DNA of 64,000 nt from Actinomycetota bacterium (GTDB lineage: Bacteria; Actinomycetota; Actinomycetes; Mycobacteriales; HKI-0501): positions 233,880-297,879 of the forward strand of contig JAVEDU010000081.1 of NCBI GenBank assembly GCA_030840805.1, written 5' to 3'. Shown piece after piece: positions 7,731-18,618 of the stretch. Within the stretch, counting starts at the first letter, position 1. Every line of letters begins with the position of its first letter. The notes beneath the pieces were generated by a model that ran no database searches, had not been told where the DNA came from, and saw only the letters and a program-made list of their open reading frames with translations. The position numbers were made by a program, and so were the translations under genes.

Positions 7731-9072
7731 ATGGATCCCCCGGGGTGCGTCGAGACCCACTCCGCGACGGTGCTGTTCGCCGGCGACCGGGCGTACAAGT
7801 GGAAGAAGCCGGTGGATCTCGGCTCTCTCGACTTCCGCACGGTGGAGGCGCGGCGGGACGCCTGCCGCCGCGAGCTGGAGCTGAACCGACGGCTGTGTCC
7901 GGACGTGTACCTCGACGTCGCCGAGATGTGCGACGGGGCGGGGCGTACCTGTGAGTGGGTCCTGGTGATGCGCCGGATGCCGGCCACTCGGCGGCCGTCC
8001 ACCCTGGTGCGACGAGGAGAGGACGTCCGGGACGCGCTGCGGGCGCTGGCCCGCCGCCTGGCCGCCTTCCACGCCACGGCCCGTACCGGGTCCGCGGTCG
8101 CCGCGCAGGGCACGGCGACCTCCTCGCGGACGACATCTTCTACCTGCCGGAGGGCCACAGGTCCTGGACTGCCTGGAGTTCGACGACCGGCTGCGCGCGG
8201 TCGACGGGCTGGACGACGCCGCGTTCCTCGCCATGGACCTGGAGCGACTCGGCGCCCCGGAACTCGGCGCGGCATTCCTCGGCTGGTACACCGAGTTCTC
8301 GGGATGCGCCAGGGTGCCGTCCCTCGAGCACCACCATGTCGCCTACCGGGGGTTCGTCCGGGCGAAGGTGGCGTGCCCCCGCCACGCCCAGGGCGACCGC
8401 GATGCCGCGGACGTGGCGCGGCAGTTGCTCGCCCTGACCGCGCGTCACCTCGCCGCAGGACGGGTCCGGCTCGTTCTCGTCGGTGGCCTTCCCGGGCACC
8501 GGCAAGTCCACGGTGGCGGCCGGGCTCGCCGACCACCTCGGCGCCGTGCTGCTGCGCACCGACGTGTTGCGCGGCGAGCTGACCCGACCGGGGACCTGCC
8601 GCGTCACACCGGCTACGGGCGCGGCGCGTACACCCCCGCGGCCCGCGCGAGCGTGTACCGCGAGCTGCTCGACCGGGCCCGTCACCTGCTGGACCACGGG
8701 GAGACGGTGATCCTGGACGCCAGCTGGTCCAGTGCGTGGGACCGGGTCGCGGCCCGCGAGGTCGCCCGCGCGACGTCCAGCGTCCCCGTCGAGTTGCGGT
8801 GCGTGGTCGACCCGGCCGTCGCCGCGGACCGCCTGCGCCGCCGGCGCGGCGACGCGTCGGACGCCGACGCCGGCGTCGCCGCGCGCATGGCGGGTGATTT
8901 CGACGCGTGGCGGAAGGCGGTCGACGTGGCCACGGATCGGGCCCCGGCCGACGTGCTGGACGTGGCTCTGGCGACCGTCGCGTCGGCTCGACCCCCCGGA
9001 CCGCCGGACAAAGGTCCCGCCGGGTCCGGACGGGTGGCCCTGCCGGGACCCACCGGGACGGTGGTGGGCTGA
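7731..9072 (+). pseudogene. two-domain APH-like / P-loop kinase (Rv2004c-like), four frameshifts
   Basis: Joined across frames this encodes a ~445-residue protein: an aminoglycoside-phosphotransferase-like part (VETHSATVLFAGDRAYKWKK, then HGDLLADDIFYLPEG and LDCLEFDDRLRAVDGLDDAA) followed by a P-loop kinase (LVLVGGLPGTGKSTVAAGLA, LLRTDVLR, ETVILDASW). Shifts occur near 8111 and 8157 (each one base short), near 8495 (one base extra, just before the Walker A) and near 8585. The same architecture is seen in mycobacterial DosR-regulon protein Rv2004c. Four separate indels in one gene suggest decay, but consensus errors in GC runs cannot be excluded. It sits in the flavodoxin-USP-ABC operon. Confidence 0.75.
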
Positions 9073-9114
9073 TCACCAGCCGCAGCAGGCGGCCCGGACC
9101 CCGGAGGAGTCACG

Positions 9115-10017
9115 ATGGAGCGACCGAACCGACACGGAGTGCTCGTCGGCGTGGACGGCGCCGCCGATGGCCTTCTTGCCACAGTGTGGGCGGCCCGCGA
9201 GGCGGCCCGCCGGGGCGTGCCGCTCACCGTCGCCCACGTGCGGATGCCCTGGCCGCCGATCGCGTATCCGGACTTCGAGCAGCAGATCGTGGCGGAGGTC
9301 GAGGCCGAGGCCTCCACCGCCGTGGACGCCGCCGAGGCGGCGGCGCACGAGGTCGCCCCGGACCTGCCCGTCCACAAGATCGCAGTCGACGGCCCTGCTG
9401 CCCAGGCCCTCGTCGACCTCGCGGGAGACGCGGATCTCCTGGTGGTCGGCTCCCGTGGCCGCGGTGCGGTCGCCCGGCTGGTGCTGGGTTCCGTCGCGGA
9501 CAAGGTCGCGCGGCATGCGCCCGGCACGGTCGTGGTCGTCCGGGCCGAGGACCCGTCTTCTCCGGTCCTCCACGATCGGAGCGAGGATCTGTCGGCTCCG
9601 GTCGTCGTGGGGGTGGACCTCGCCGCGGACTTCGACGCAACTCTGGCGTTCGCCGCCGAGCAGGCCGCCGCGCGGGGAACGTCCCTCCTGGCCGTGCACG
9701 TCGTCCCGGCTCCGCCCGGGTACATCCCGACGTTCGGTTCCCCGCCGGACTTCTGGCCGGACGAGGCGCAGAAGCAGGCCGCGGAGGCTCTCGAGCGCGC
9801 CGTCGAGCCACTGGTGCAGACCTACCCGCAGTTGACGGTGAAGACCCTGGTTCTCCAGGGCTCGGCCGCCGAAGGCCTCATCGGCAGCTCGGAGGCCGCC
9901 GCCCTCGTGGTGGTCGGCGCCACCGGCTCGGGAGCGTTCGAGGGCCTCCGGCTGGGGTCGGTGGGCAGCCACCTGCTGCACCACGCGCGGTGCGCGGTCG
10001 CGATCGTCCGGTCCTGA
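9115..10017 (+). CDS. universal stress protein, tandem domain
   Basis: 300 residues with two Usp domains. Domain 1 (1-145) starts GVLVGVDGAADGLLATVWAA and ends GSRGRGAVARLVLGSVADKV; domain 2 (about 160-300) starts VVVGVDLAADFDATLAFAA and ends GATGSGAFEGLRLGSVGSHL. Both keep the ATP-binding G-x2-G-x9-GS signature. CGGAGGAG lies just before ATG 9115. It follows the kinase-like gene and is eight bases from the ABC ATPase start, so stress proteins and exporter seem co-transcribed. Confidence 0.93.
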   Translation: MERPNRHGVLVGVDGAADGLLATVWAAREAARRGVPLTVAHVRMPWPPIAYPDFEQQIVAEVEAEASTAVDAAEAAAHEVAPDLPVHKIAVDGPAAQALVDLAGDADLLVVGSRGRGAVARLVLGSVADKVARHAPGTVVVVRAEDPSSPVLHDRSEDLSAPVVVGVDLAADFDATLAFAAEQAAARGTSLLAVHVVPAPPGYIPTFGSPPDFWPDEAQKQAAEALERAVEPLVQTYPQLTVKTLVLQGSAAEGLIGSSEAAALVVVGATGSGAFEGLRLGSVGSHLLHHARCAVAIVRS

Positions 10018-10025
10018 AGTCCACA

Positions 10026-10985
10026 GTGGACATCGACCGCGCCCTTCCCGCCGCGCCACCGGCAGCCGAGTCCAGCCGGGATGGGCACACCGCGATCGTG
10101 TGCCACGCGCTCGGGAAGCGGTTCGGCCGCCACCGCGCGGTCGTAGACCTGTACCTGTCCGTGAACGCGGGGGAGGTGGTGGGTTATCTCGGCCCCAACG
10201 GGGCCGGCAAGACCACCACGCTGCGCCTGCTCACCGGCGCCCTGCGGCCGACCGCGGGCTCCGCCACGGTGTCCGGCCTGGACTGTTGGCGGTCCGCACC
10301 GGCGGTCCACCGGGATCTCGGCTACGTGCCGTCCGAGCCGGCCCTCGACCTCCGCGTGACCGGGGCGGTCCTGCTGGACCTGGACGCCTCGATGCGCGAC
10401 GTGCGGGCCACGGCCGCCCGGCCGGCCCAGTACGCCCTGGCCGACCGGCTCGTGCTCGACCTGACCCGGCGGGTAGGCGAGCTGTCCCGGGGCAACCGGC
10501 AGAAGCTTGCCGTTGTGCTCGCGCTGTGGCACCGGCCCCGGGTGCTCCTGCTGGACGAGCCGACGACGGGTCTGGACCCGCTGGTGCAGGACACGTTCCG
10601 CGAACTGCTCCGGGACACGGCCGCGGCGGGCGCCGCGGTGCTCCTGTCGTCTCACGCCCTCGCCGAGGTCGAGCGGTTCGCCCACCGCGTGGTCGTGCTA
10701 CGGGAGGGGCGGGTCGTCGCCAACGCCGACGTCGCGACGCTGCGGCACCACGCGCCGCACCGGGTCCGGGTCCGGTTCGCCGATCCGGCCGCCGCCACCG
10801 TGCTGGACACCGTCTCCGGCGTCGCCGATCGCCGGGCGGACGGGGACGAGGTGACGTTCTCGGTCCGGCGTCACGCGATTGGTGACCTGGTTGCCGCCCT
10901 CGGCCGGGTCCGCGTCACCGACCTGGAGATCCGCGAGGCCGAGCTGGAGGAACTGTTCCGGTCGCTCTACGGAGGTGCCCCGTGA
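10026..10985 (+). CDS. ABC transporter ATP-binding protein
   Basis: 319 residues from GTG 10026, eight bases after the USP stop. It has Walker A GPNGAGKTTTLRLL near residue 60, signature ELSRGNRQKLA (the usual SGGQ replaced by SRGN, common in CcmA/NodI-like exporter ATPases), Walker B VLLLDEPTTGLD and the switch histidine in SSHALAEVE. A C-terminal extension of about 90 residues is typical of ABC-2 exporters. The stop overlaps the permease start as GTGA. Substrate unknown. Confidence 0.92.
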   Translation: MDIDRALPAAPPAAESSRDGHTAIVCHALGKRFGRHRAVVDLYLSVNAGEVVGYLGPNGAGKTTTLRLLTGALRPTAGSATVSGLDCWRSAPAVHRDLGYVPSEPALDLRVTGAVLLDLDASMRDVRATAARPAQYALADRLVLDLTRRVGELSRGNRQKLAVVLALWHRPRVLLLDEPTTGLDPLVQDTFRELLRDTAAAGAAVLLSSHALAEVERFAHRVVVLREGRVVANADVATLRHHAPHRVRVRFADPAAATVLDTVSGVADRRADGDEVTFSVRRHAIGDLVAALGRVRVTDLEIREAELEELFRSLYGGAP

Positions 10986-11815
10986 CGGTCACTGTCAGTG
11001 CCCCGAGGAGCGCGCTGCGGCCCCGAGTGCTGCGCCACACCCTGCGGCGATCGATCCGGGCGACCGTGGGCTGGTCGCTGGCCCTCGGCGGATTGGTGGT
11101 GCTGTACGCCGCCACCTGGCCGGCGTTCCGCAACTCCCGCGAGTACGCCAGGCTCTTCGACGAGCTCCCGGCGGCGTACCGCTCGATGTTCACCTCCACC
11201 GGCGCGGGGATGACGACCGCGGCCGGGTTCTTCCATGCGGAACTGTTCGCCCTCACCGGACCGCTTCTGGTGCTGCTCGCCGCGATGGGGGCAGGCGTCC
11301 GCGCAGTGGCGGGGGAGGAGGAGCGCGGCCGGCTCGATCTGCTCCTCGCGACGCCGGTGTCCCGGGCCCGGTGGGTGATCGAGCACGCCGTCGCACTTGC
11401 CGCCGGGGTGCTGGCCATCTGTGCGACGGACGCCGTCGTGATGCTGGCGGCGGGTGCCGCGGTGTCGGCGGACCTGACCCCCGGGAACGTGATCGCGGCG
11501 TGGGTGCACGTCGGGGTCGCCGGGATCTGGTTCGGAATCCTCGCCGTCGCCGTCGGCGCCGCGACGGGACGACCGGCGCTGGCCCGCATCACCGTCGGGA
11601 TCGTCGCCCTCGCCATGTACCTCGTGAACGGGCTCGCCCCGATGTCCCCCGTGCTGGAACGGCTGCAGCCGCTGTCGGTGTTCCGGTACGCCATCGGCGA
11701 CGACCCGCTCGTCACCGGACTCCACGCCGGACACCTCGCGCTCGTCCTGGTCACCGCACTGCCGGTCCTTGCGGCGGGGGCGTGGCTGTTCCGGCGCAGG
11801 GACCTGCGGCACTGA
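10982..11815 (+). CDS. ABC-2 type transporter permease
   Basis: 277 residues with about six predicted membrane segments, beginning after a basic N-terminus (LRHTLRRSIRATVGWSLAL) and including LLVLLAAMGAGVRAVAG, ALAAGVLAICATDAVVMLA, VHVGVAGIWFGILAVAVGA and LALVLVTALPVLAAGAWLF. The motif AVAGEEERGRLDLLLATPVS is characteristic of ABC-2 permeases. It is translationally coupled to the ATPase, and the pair should form a homodimeric-type exporter closing the USP operon. Confidence 0.9.
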   Translation: MTVTVSAPRSALRPRVLRHTLRRSIRATVGWSLALGGLVVLYAATWPAFRNSREYARLFDELPAAYRSMFTSTGAGMTTAAGFFHAELFALTGPLLVLLAAMGAGVRAVAGEEERGRLDLLLATPVSRARWVIEHAVALAAGVLAICATDAVVMLAAGAAVSADLTPGNVIAAWVHVGVAGIWFGILAVAVGAATGRPALARITVGIVALAMYLVNGLAPMSPVLERLQPLSVFRYAIGDDPLVTGLHAGHLALVLVTALPVLAAGAWLFRRRDLRH

Positions 11816-12314
11816 GATGCCGTCGCCCGCTGCTCGGTGTCCGAGGGGGAGCCCGCGGCGGGCGGATTCCAGGCCGGCGTAGTGCACCAGCCCGGCGGAG
11901 CCCTCCTTCTCGATGATCTGGCGCCCCGTACGCCGCCGCAGCAAGGACGTCCAGAGGCGCGCGAGAACCATCGCGCCGAGGTAGGGCAGGGGAGAGGTCG
12001 CACGTCCGCCACAGGGGACACCGGGGCTCCTGTGAGCGCACAGCACCGGGCCCGCTTCCCGGCGAGTGGTAGGGCCTCGACGGTCGCAGTAGCAGCGCGA
12101 ACCGACGAGGAACCTGGGTCCCGGTCCCGATTGCGAGGGTTGGAAGGCCTCTCGGGGTCGGTGAGCTGTCAGGAGCTTACGGACAGAGGTGGGAAGGTCC
12201 CCCGGGCGGAGCAACGCGACTCAGCGGGCGAGCCTCCGTGACGCTCCTGAGACGGTTCGTACGTGATCATGAAACGGCATGTTGTCGGTCCGCGAATCGC
12301 GTCGCAGGCGCAGG
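11816..12314. other. gap between convergent operons; possible small minus-strand frame
   Basis: About 500 bases between the ABC permease stop and a USP stop. The minus strand from ATG 11971 reads MVLARLWTSLLRRRTGRQII followed by EKEGSAGLVHYAGL, which has a coding-like composition, but no family or proper stop is recognisable. It may be a gene fragment. I see no clear terminator. Confidence 0.3.
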
Positions 12315-13163
12315 TCAACGCACCAGGGCCACGGGGCAGGAGGCGTGGTGTGCCACCTGCGCGGTCAGCGTTCCCAGCGCGTGTCGCCGGGCCCGGCCAC
12401 CCAGCACCATCAGTGCGGCCCGTGGTGAGGCGTCGACGAGCATCGCCGCCGGCGAATCGACACGGGCTGAGGTGGTGACCGGCACGCCCGGATACCGGTC
12501 TCGCCAAGCGGCCAGCACGGTCTCGACCCGCTTCTCGGCTTCGTGTTCGTCGACACCCGGCATCAGGACCTGGGGTGCGCCGAAGGGCGGCAGCACGCCG
12601 ACCGGTACCACGATGCAGTGCAGCGCCCAGACTGGACGGTCGAGGCGGGCCGCTTCGGCGAACGCGAACCCCAGGGCGGCGTCCATGTCCGCGTCCGGGT
12701 GGACGCCGACCGCGACCGGGCCCGCCGGGTCCCCACCCGCCCGGACCACCACGGCCGGGCAGGCCGCGGCGCGGAGCACCTTGTCGGCGACCGAGCCGAG
12801 CAGCAGGCGGGCGAAGCCGCCACGTCCCCGTGACCCCACGACCAGGAGTGCGGCGCCGGCGGTGCGGTCGGTCAGCTCCTCGGCCGCGGCGCCGTCGACG
12901 GCCACCGCCACCACGTCCAGGCCGGGGGCCTTCGCGCGGGCGGCCTCGGTGGCCTCGGTGAGGAACCGCTCGGCCTCACCGAGGAGCGCGTCGTACTGCT
13001 CCGGTGGGAGGAGGGCCTCGTAGTACTCGCGGACGAACACGACGGTCAGCGGGGTCCCGCGCCGTGCCGCCTCCCGCGCCGCCCACTCCGTCGCATACAG
13101 GCCGTCGGGCGCGCCGTCGATTCCCACCACGACGCCTGTGAACGGCGGCCGGTCAGGCGTCAT
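12315..13163 (-). CDS. universal stress protein, tandem domain
   Basis: 282 residues from ATG 13163, which overlaps the upstream USP stop as ATGA. Domain 1 starts GVVVGIDGAPDGLYATEWAA and keeps GSRGRGGFARLLLGSVADKV. Domain 2 starts VAVGVHPDADMDAALGFAFA but ends GGRARRHALGTLTAQVAHHA, where the canonical second glycine is replaced by Arg and the GS dipeptide is lost, so the C-terminal domain may not bind ATP. Second gene of a two-USP operon read from the DevR-like box at 14107. Confidence 0.9.
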   Translation of the reverse strand: MTPDRPPFTGVVVGIDGAPDGLYATEWAAREAARRGTPLTVVFVREYYEALLPPEQYDALLGEAERFLTEATEAARAKAPGLDVVAVAVDGAAAEELTDRTAGAALLVVGSRGRGGFARLLLGSVADKVLRAAACPAVVVRAGGDPAGPVAVGVHPDADMDAALGFAFAEAARLDRPVWALHCIVVPVGVLPPFGAPQVLMPGVDEHEAEKRVETVLAAWRDRYPGVPVTTSARVDSPAAMLVDASPRAALMVLGGRARRHALGTLTAQVAHHASCPVALVR

Positions 13164-14047
13164 CGGAGGGCACCCTGGTGCACCACGGCGACCGGGCACG
13201 GTCCGTGGTGGACGAGTCCCTGTGCCACCGAGCCGAGGAGCAGCCCGACGTAGCCGCCGTGGCCGCGCGACCCGACGACGAGCAGCTGCGCGAACCGGCC
13301 GGCGTCGGCAAGCGCCTGCACCGGGTGCGCCCGGACGACCCGCTGTTCGACGGTGACGTCCGGATACTTCTCCGACCAGCCGGCGATCGCCTCGGCGAGG
13401 CCCCGTCGCGCCTCCTCGGCGACGAGCTCCCAGTCGACGACGAGTGGCAGCATCACGCCGGGCCCGTAGGACGCCACCCCGTGCCAGGCGTACATCGCGA
13501 TCAGCGGGACGCGCCGCCGGTCGGCGTGCTGCAGGGCGAAGTCGAACGCGGTATCGGCTCCCGGCGACCCGTCGATGCCGACGACCACCGGCCCGTCGGC
13601 TGCGCTCGGACGGCGGACCACGACCGCCGGGCACCGGGCCTTCGTGGCAACGACATCGGCGACCGAGCCGAGCACCACGCCGGTGAGCTCGCCGGCGCCG
13701 GTGGCGCCGACCACCACGAGGGATGCCGAGGCGGACTGTTGCAGCAGGGCGCCGGTCGGATCGGCGATCACCAGCTCGATCTCGACCGTGACATCGGGCG
13801 CGGCGGTCACGCACCGGCAGGCGGCCTCGGCGAGGACGCGCTCGCCAGCGGTACGGGCGGTGTCGTCGCCGGTGCCGAGAGGGTACGACCTCGGAGGGAG
13901 CGGGAGCAGCGGCCACTGGACGGCGTGCACGATCCGGAGCGGAACGCGCAGCACACGGGCCTCGGTGAGCGCCCAGTCGAGCGCGGCGACGCTGGCGTCG
14001 GATCCGTCGACGCCCACGACGACCGGTCTACTCGCGATGGAATTCAC
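13160..14047 (-). CDS. universal stress protein, tandem domain
   Basis: 295 residues from GTG 14047, preceded by GAGGAGGAACC; the longer frame from 14098 would run through this binding site. Domain 1 starts PVVVGVDGSDASVAALDWAL and has GATGAGELTGVVLGSVADVV; domain 2 starts PVVVGIDGSPGADTAFDFAL and has GSRGHGGYVGLLLGSVAQGL. Both ATP-binding signatures are intact. First gene of the pair, 60 bases downstream of a DevR-like box. Confidence 0.92.
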   Translation of the reverse strand: MNSIASRPVVVGVDGSDASVAALDWALTEARVLRVPLRIVHAVQWPLLPLPPRSYPLGTGDDTARTAGERVLAEAACRCVTAAPDVTVEIELVIADPTGALLQQSASASLVVVGATGAGELTGVVLGSVADVVATKARCPAVVVRRPSAADGPVVVGIDGSPGADTAFDFALQHADRRRVPLIAMYAWHGVASYGPGVMLPLVVDWELVAEEARRGLAEAIAGWSEKYPDVTVEQRVVRAHPVQALADAGRFAQLLVVGSRGHGGYVGLLLGSVAQGLVHHGPCPVAVVHQGALR

Positions 14048-14106
14048 GGTTCCTCCTCGGAACGGGGCCGGGAACCGATGATCCACGCGGTGAGCCACCC
14101 GCGGAC

Positions 14107-14121
14107 AGGGCCGAGAGTCCC
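14107..14121. promoter_or_regulatory. DevR/DosR-like box
   Basis: AGGGCCGAGAGTCCC, 60 bases before the minus-strand USP start (14047) and 88 before the plus-strand membrane-protein start (14209). Identical in all 15 positions to the box at 18546. Confidence 0.8.
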
Positions 14122-14208
14122 GGCTACCGCTACCCGTTGGGCCTCCGCCCCTGCCACTCCGGTCCAGGCGCCCGCACTCTCAGAACCCGACGATGACGGA
14201 GGTGGTCG

Positions 14209-14570
14209 GTGATGCGTCTCTCCTGGAAGGACGGCCTGGCGACGGTTCTCGTGGCGTTGGCCGCAGGGGTGTATCTCTGTGGCGTACGGGTGCGGACACG
14301 CCCGGTCTCGCAGGCCCCCGCGTTGCGGCCGGCGTGATGCTCGGTCTCGGCATCCTCGCCTGTGGAGCCGGACAACCCGGGAGGGACGTACCGCGGGCGT
14401 ACACGGTGGCGGCTTCGCTCTTGGGCGCGGTCGCCCTGGTCGCCGGTATCACGGCGGTGGTGAACGGCAGTGCCGCGATGCTTGCCACGCTGCTCGCAGC
14501 GATGGTCGCCCTCTGGGTGCTCGCCTCGGTAAGGCGCGCCGCCGCCCTGCACCGCCCCGCCGCTTCCTGA
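14209..14570 (+). pseudogene. small membrane protein, single-base frameshift
   Basis: GTG 14209/ATG 14212, with GGAGGT upstream, opens MRLSWKDGLATVLVALAAGVY and after codon ~24 stays in a frame that soon stops. The continuation is in the next frame: LWRTGADTPGLAGPRVAAGVM, three hydrophobic segments (AYTVAASLLGAVALVAGITA, then AMLATLLAAMVALWVLASV) and the natural end HRPAAS. One missing base near 14277 (GTGTATCTCTGTGG) accounts for this. The repaired protein would be about 120 residues with four membrane helices. Function unknown; it is read away from the DevR-like box at 14107. Confidence 0.6.
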
Positions 14571-14627
14571 ACCGATTGCCCGTCCCGCTGCCGGCGCAGT
14601 GCCTCGGGCGCTGCGTCGGCAGCGGGC

Positions 14628-17161
<2,534 letters not shown>

Positions 17162-17178
17162 GCCCGGAACCCGCGGCA

Positions 17179-17193
17179 GGGCAGTCCGGCCCT
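17179..17193. promoter_or_regulatory. DevR/DosR-like box (weaker)
   Basis: Reverse complement AGGGCCGGACTGCCC matches 11 of 15 consensus positions and lies 50 bases before the SHOCT-protein start at 17243. Confidence 0.5.
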
Positions 17194-17242
17194 ACCCTGA
17201 CCCGATCCTGCCGAGCATCATGCTGGGCGGGAGGCGAGTGCC

Positions 17243-17476
17243 GTGATGTGGTGGAACGGTGGCTGGGGTGCCGGGCAGTGGATCTGGATGTTCCTCATGA
17301 TGTTCGGTTTCTGGGCGGTCGTCGTCGCCGCCGTCGTCTTCGGGTTCCGGGCACTGCGCCGCGACGTGCCGCCGCCGGTGGATCGGGCGCGGGCGATCCT
17401 CGACGAGCGGTTCGCCCGCGGCGAGCTCGACGAGGAGGAGTACCGGCGTCGACGGGATGTCCTCGGGGCCTCCTGA
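17243..17476 (+). CDS. SHOCT-domain small membrane protein
   Basis: 77 residues (GTG 17243, or ATG at the next codon) behind GGGAGGCGAG. An aromatic- and Met-rich N-terminus leads into one membrane helix (MFLMMFGFWAVVVAAVVFGF), then a cytoplasmic SHOCT motif, RARAILDERFARGELDEEEY. Such proteins are common beside actinobacterial stress and transport genes but their role is unknown. A second SHOCT protein occurs at 32481-32723, also next to a DevR-like box. Confidence 0.85.
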   Translation: MMWWNGGWGAGQWIWMFLMMFGFWAVVVAAVVFGFRALRRDVPPPVDRARAILDERFARGELDEEEYRRRRDVLGAS

Positions 17477-17540
17477 GAGGCCCTCCGCCACGGGACCTCT
17501 GGCCCTGGCGGCGCGCCGCCGCGGCGGCGAGCCTTGCTCC

Positions 17541-18056
17541 GTGCTGGATCGCCGGACAATGACCGTGGTGCTGGGCGGGGTCGGGGTGGTCGCGGTGCTG
17601 GCTGCCATCTCCACGCTCCTGCTCGCCGCCGGAACGCCGCCGGCGCAACCGGCGTGTGTCCCCCCGCGCCTTCCCGGCGCGGTCGTGGACGTCACGCTGG
17701 CCGGGGGTCCGCCGATGCCGATGGGCCACCTCCGCGTGTGGCCCCGTCGCGTCCCCGCCGGGACGGTCACGATACGCGCGCTGAGTGCCGGGCCTGGTAC
17801 GCACGAGGTGGCGGTTCTGCCGCTGCCGTGGGGCCACATACCGGGGGAGCGCCCGGTCGGCCCCGATGGCACCGTGGACGAGACCGGCTTACTGGGTGAG
17901 GCGTCGAACCCGTGTCACGCCGGCACCGGGGCCGGCCTCCGGCCGGGATCACCGGGATGGGTCACGCTCACCCTGCCCCCGGGCCGCTATGAGCTGGTGT
18001 GCAACGTGCCCGTCCACTACGCCGCGGGGATGTACGCAGAGCTCAGTGTGCGCTGA
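17541..18056 (+). CDS. membrane-anchored cupredoxin-like protein
   Basis: 171 residues from GTG 17541, with an N-terminal signal-anchor ([20 protein letters not shown]) followed by a beta-rich domain. Type-1 copper ligands are recognisable: His in [10 protein letters not shown] and the loop C-x4-H-x4-M in [17 protein letters not shown]. It is predicted to bind copper outside the membrane, as in sulfocyanin-like proteins, and could carry electrons. The GTG is supported by the signal sequence; an upstream in-frame start would overlap the SHOCT gene. Convergent overlap with the next gene is odd. Confidence 0.75.
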   Translation: MLDRRTMTVVLGGVGVVAVLAAISTLLLAAGTPPAQPACVPPRLPGAVVDVTLAGGPPMPMGHLRVWPRRVPAGTVTIRALSAGPGTHEVAVLPLPWGHIPGERPVGPDGTVDETGLLGEASNPCHAGTGAGLRPGSPGWVTLTLPPGRYELVCNVPVHYAAGMYAELSVR

Positions 18057-18479
18057 CAGTGGTTTGCGGCCGGAGGCGGGACGGAGTACCAGCACCGCCA
18101 GCCCGGTGACGGCGACCGCAGTGAGCACCGGTACCGCGGCCTTCGCGGCGCGCGGTGGCAGGACCAGCTCGAACAGGGGGATGGGGTCGCCGAGCCGCTG
18201 CTGCAGCGGCCCGAGGGGGCAGTCACCGTGCCCGACCACGAGCGCGACACCCTCCCCGAGCAGTGCCCCGGTCGCGACGGTGAGCAGCCGATCCCGGCGG
18301 CGCGTCACGGCGCACCGCCACAGGTGGACGAGGCAGCCCAACTCCGCCAGCGCGACCGTCCCGTGCAGTGTCCGAAGCGCCGTCGCCGGGCGGGACAGGG
18401 CCGCCCGGCGCGAAGGTGATCCCGCCGGGTCGGGCGTCGAGGTCGCCCCGGTTGCGTTGGGCCACTTCCGCTCTGCCAT
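17949..18479 (-). CDS. hypothetical membrane protein, 3' end doubtful
   Basis: 176 residues from ATG 18479. The hydrophobic parts are [37 protein letters not shown] and [19 protein letters not shown], with a conserved-looking middle [20 protein letters not shown]. The reading frame runs 108 bases into the convergent cupredoxin gene, which is unusual; a one-base shift near 18060 would give a stop just beyond the last helix, so the true C-terminus may be shorter. It is divergent from phosphoketolase and could share the DevR-like box at 18546. Function unknown. Confidence 0.5.
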   Translation of the reverse strand: MAERKWPNATGATSTPDPAGSPSRRAALSRPATALRTLHGTVALAELGCLVHLWRCAVTRRRDRLLTVATGALLGEGVALVVGHGDCPLGPLQQRLGDPIPLFELVLPPRAAKAAVPVLTAVAVTGLAVLVLRPASGRKPLSAHTELCVHPRGVVDGHVAHQLIAARGQGERDPSR

Positions 18480-18545
18480 CACGCCTCCTCGACACACGCC
18501 GTGCCGGTTGCCTCCCGATCGTCAGCCGGCCCGATCGTTGCGGCC

Positions 18546-18560
18546 AGGGCCGAGAGTCCC
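18546..18560. promoter_or_regulatory. DevR/DosR-like box
   Basis: AGGGCCGAGAGTCCC, 59 bases before the phosphoketolase ATG (18619) and 67 before the divergent membrane-protein ATG (18479). Confidence 0.8.
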
Positions 18561-18618
18561 GGGTACGGTGATCCGTTGGCCCCTTGGTCACCGGACCAGA
18601 ACGCGATGGACTGGGTCC

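Noticed and set aside
5980..8291. Long minus-strand frames through the flavodoxin, USP and kinase-like genes
   Set aside because: They are Pro/Arg-rich antisense frames; only the part before 6587 carries CBS motifs.
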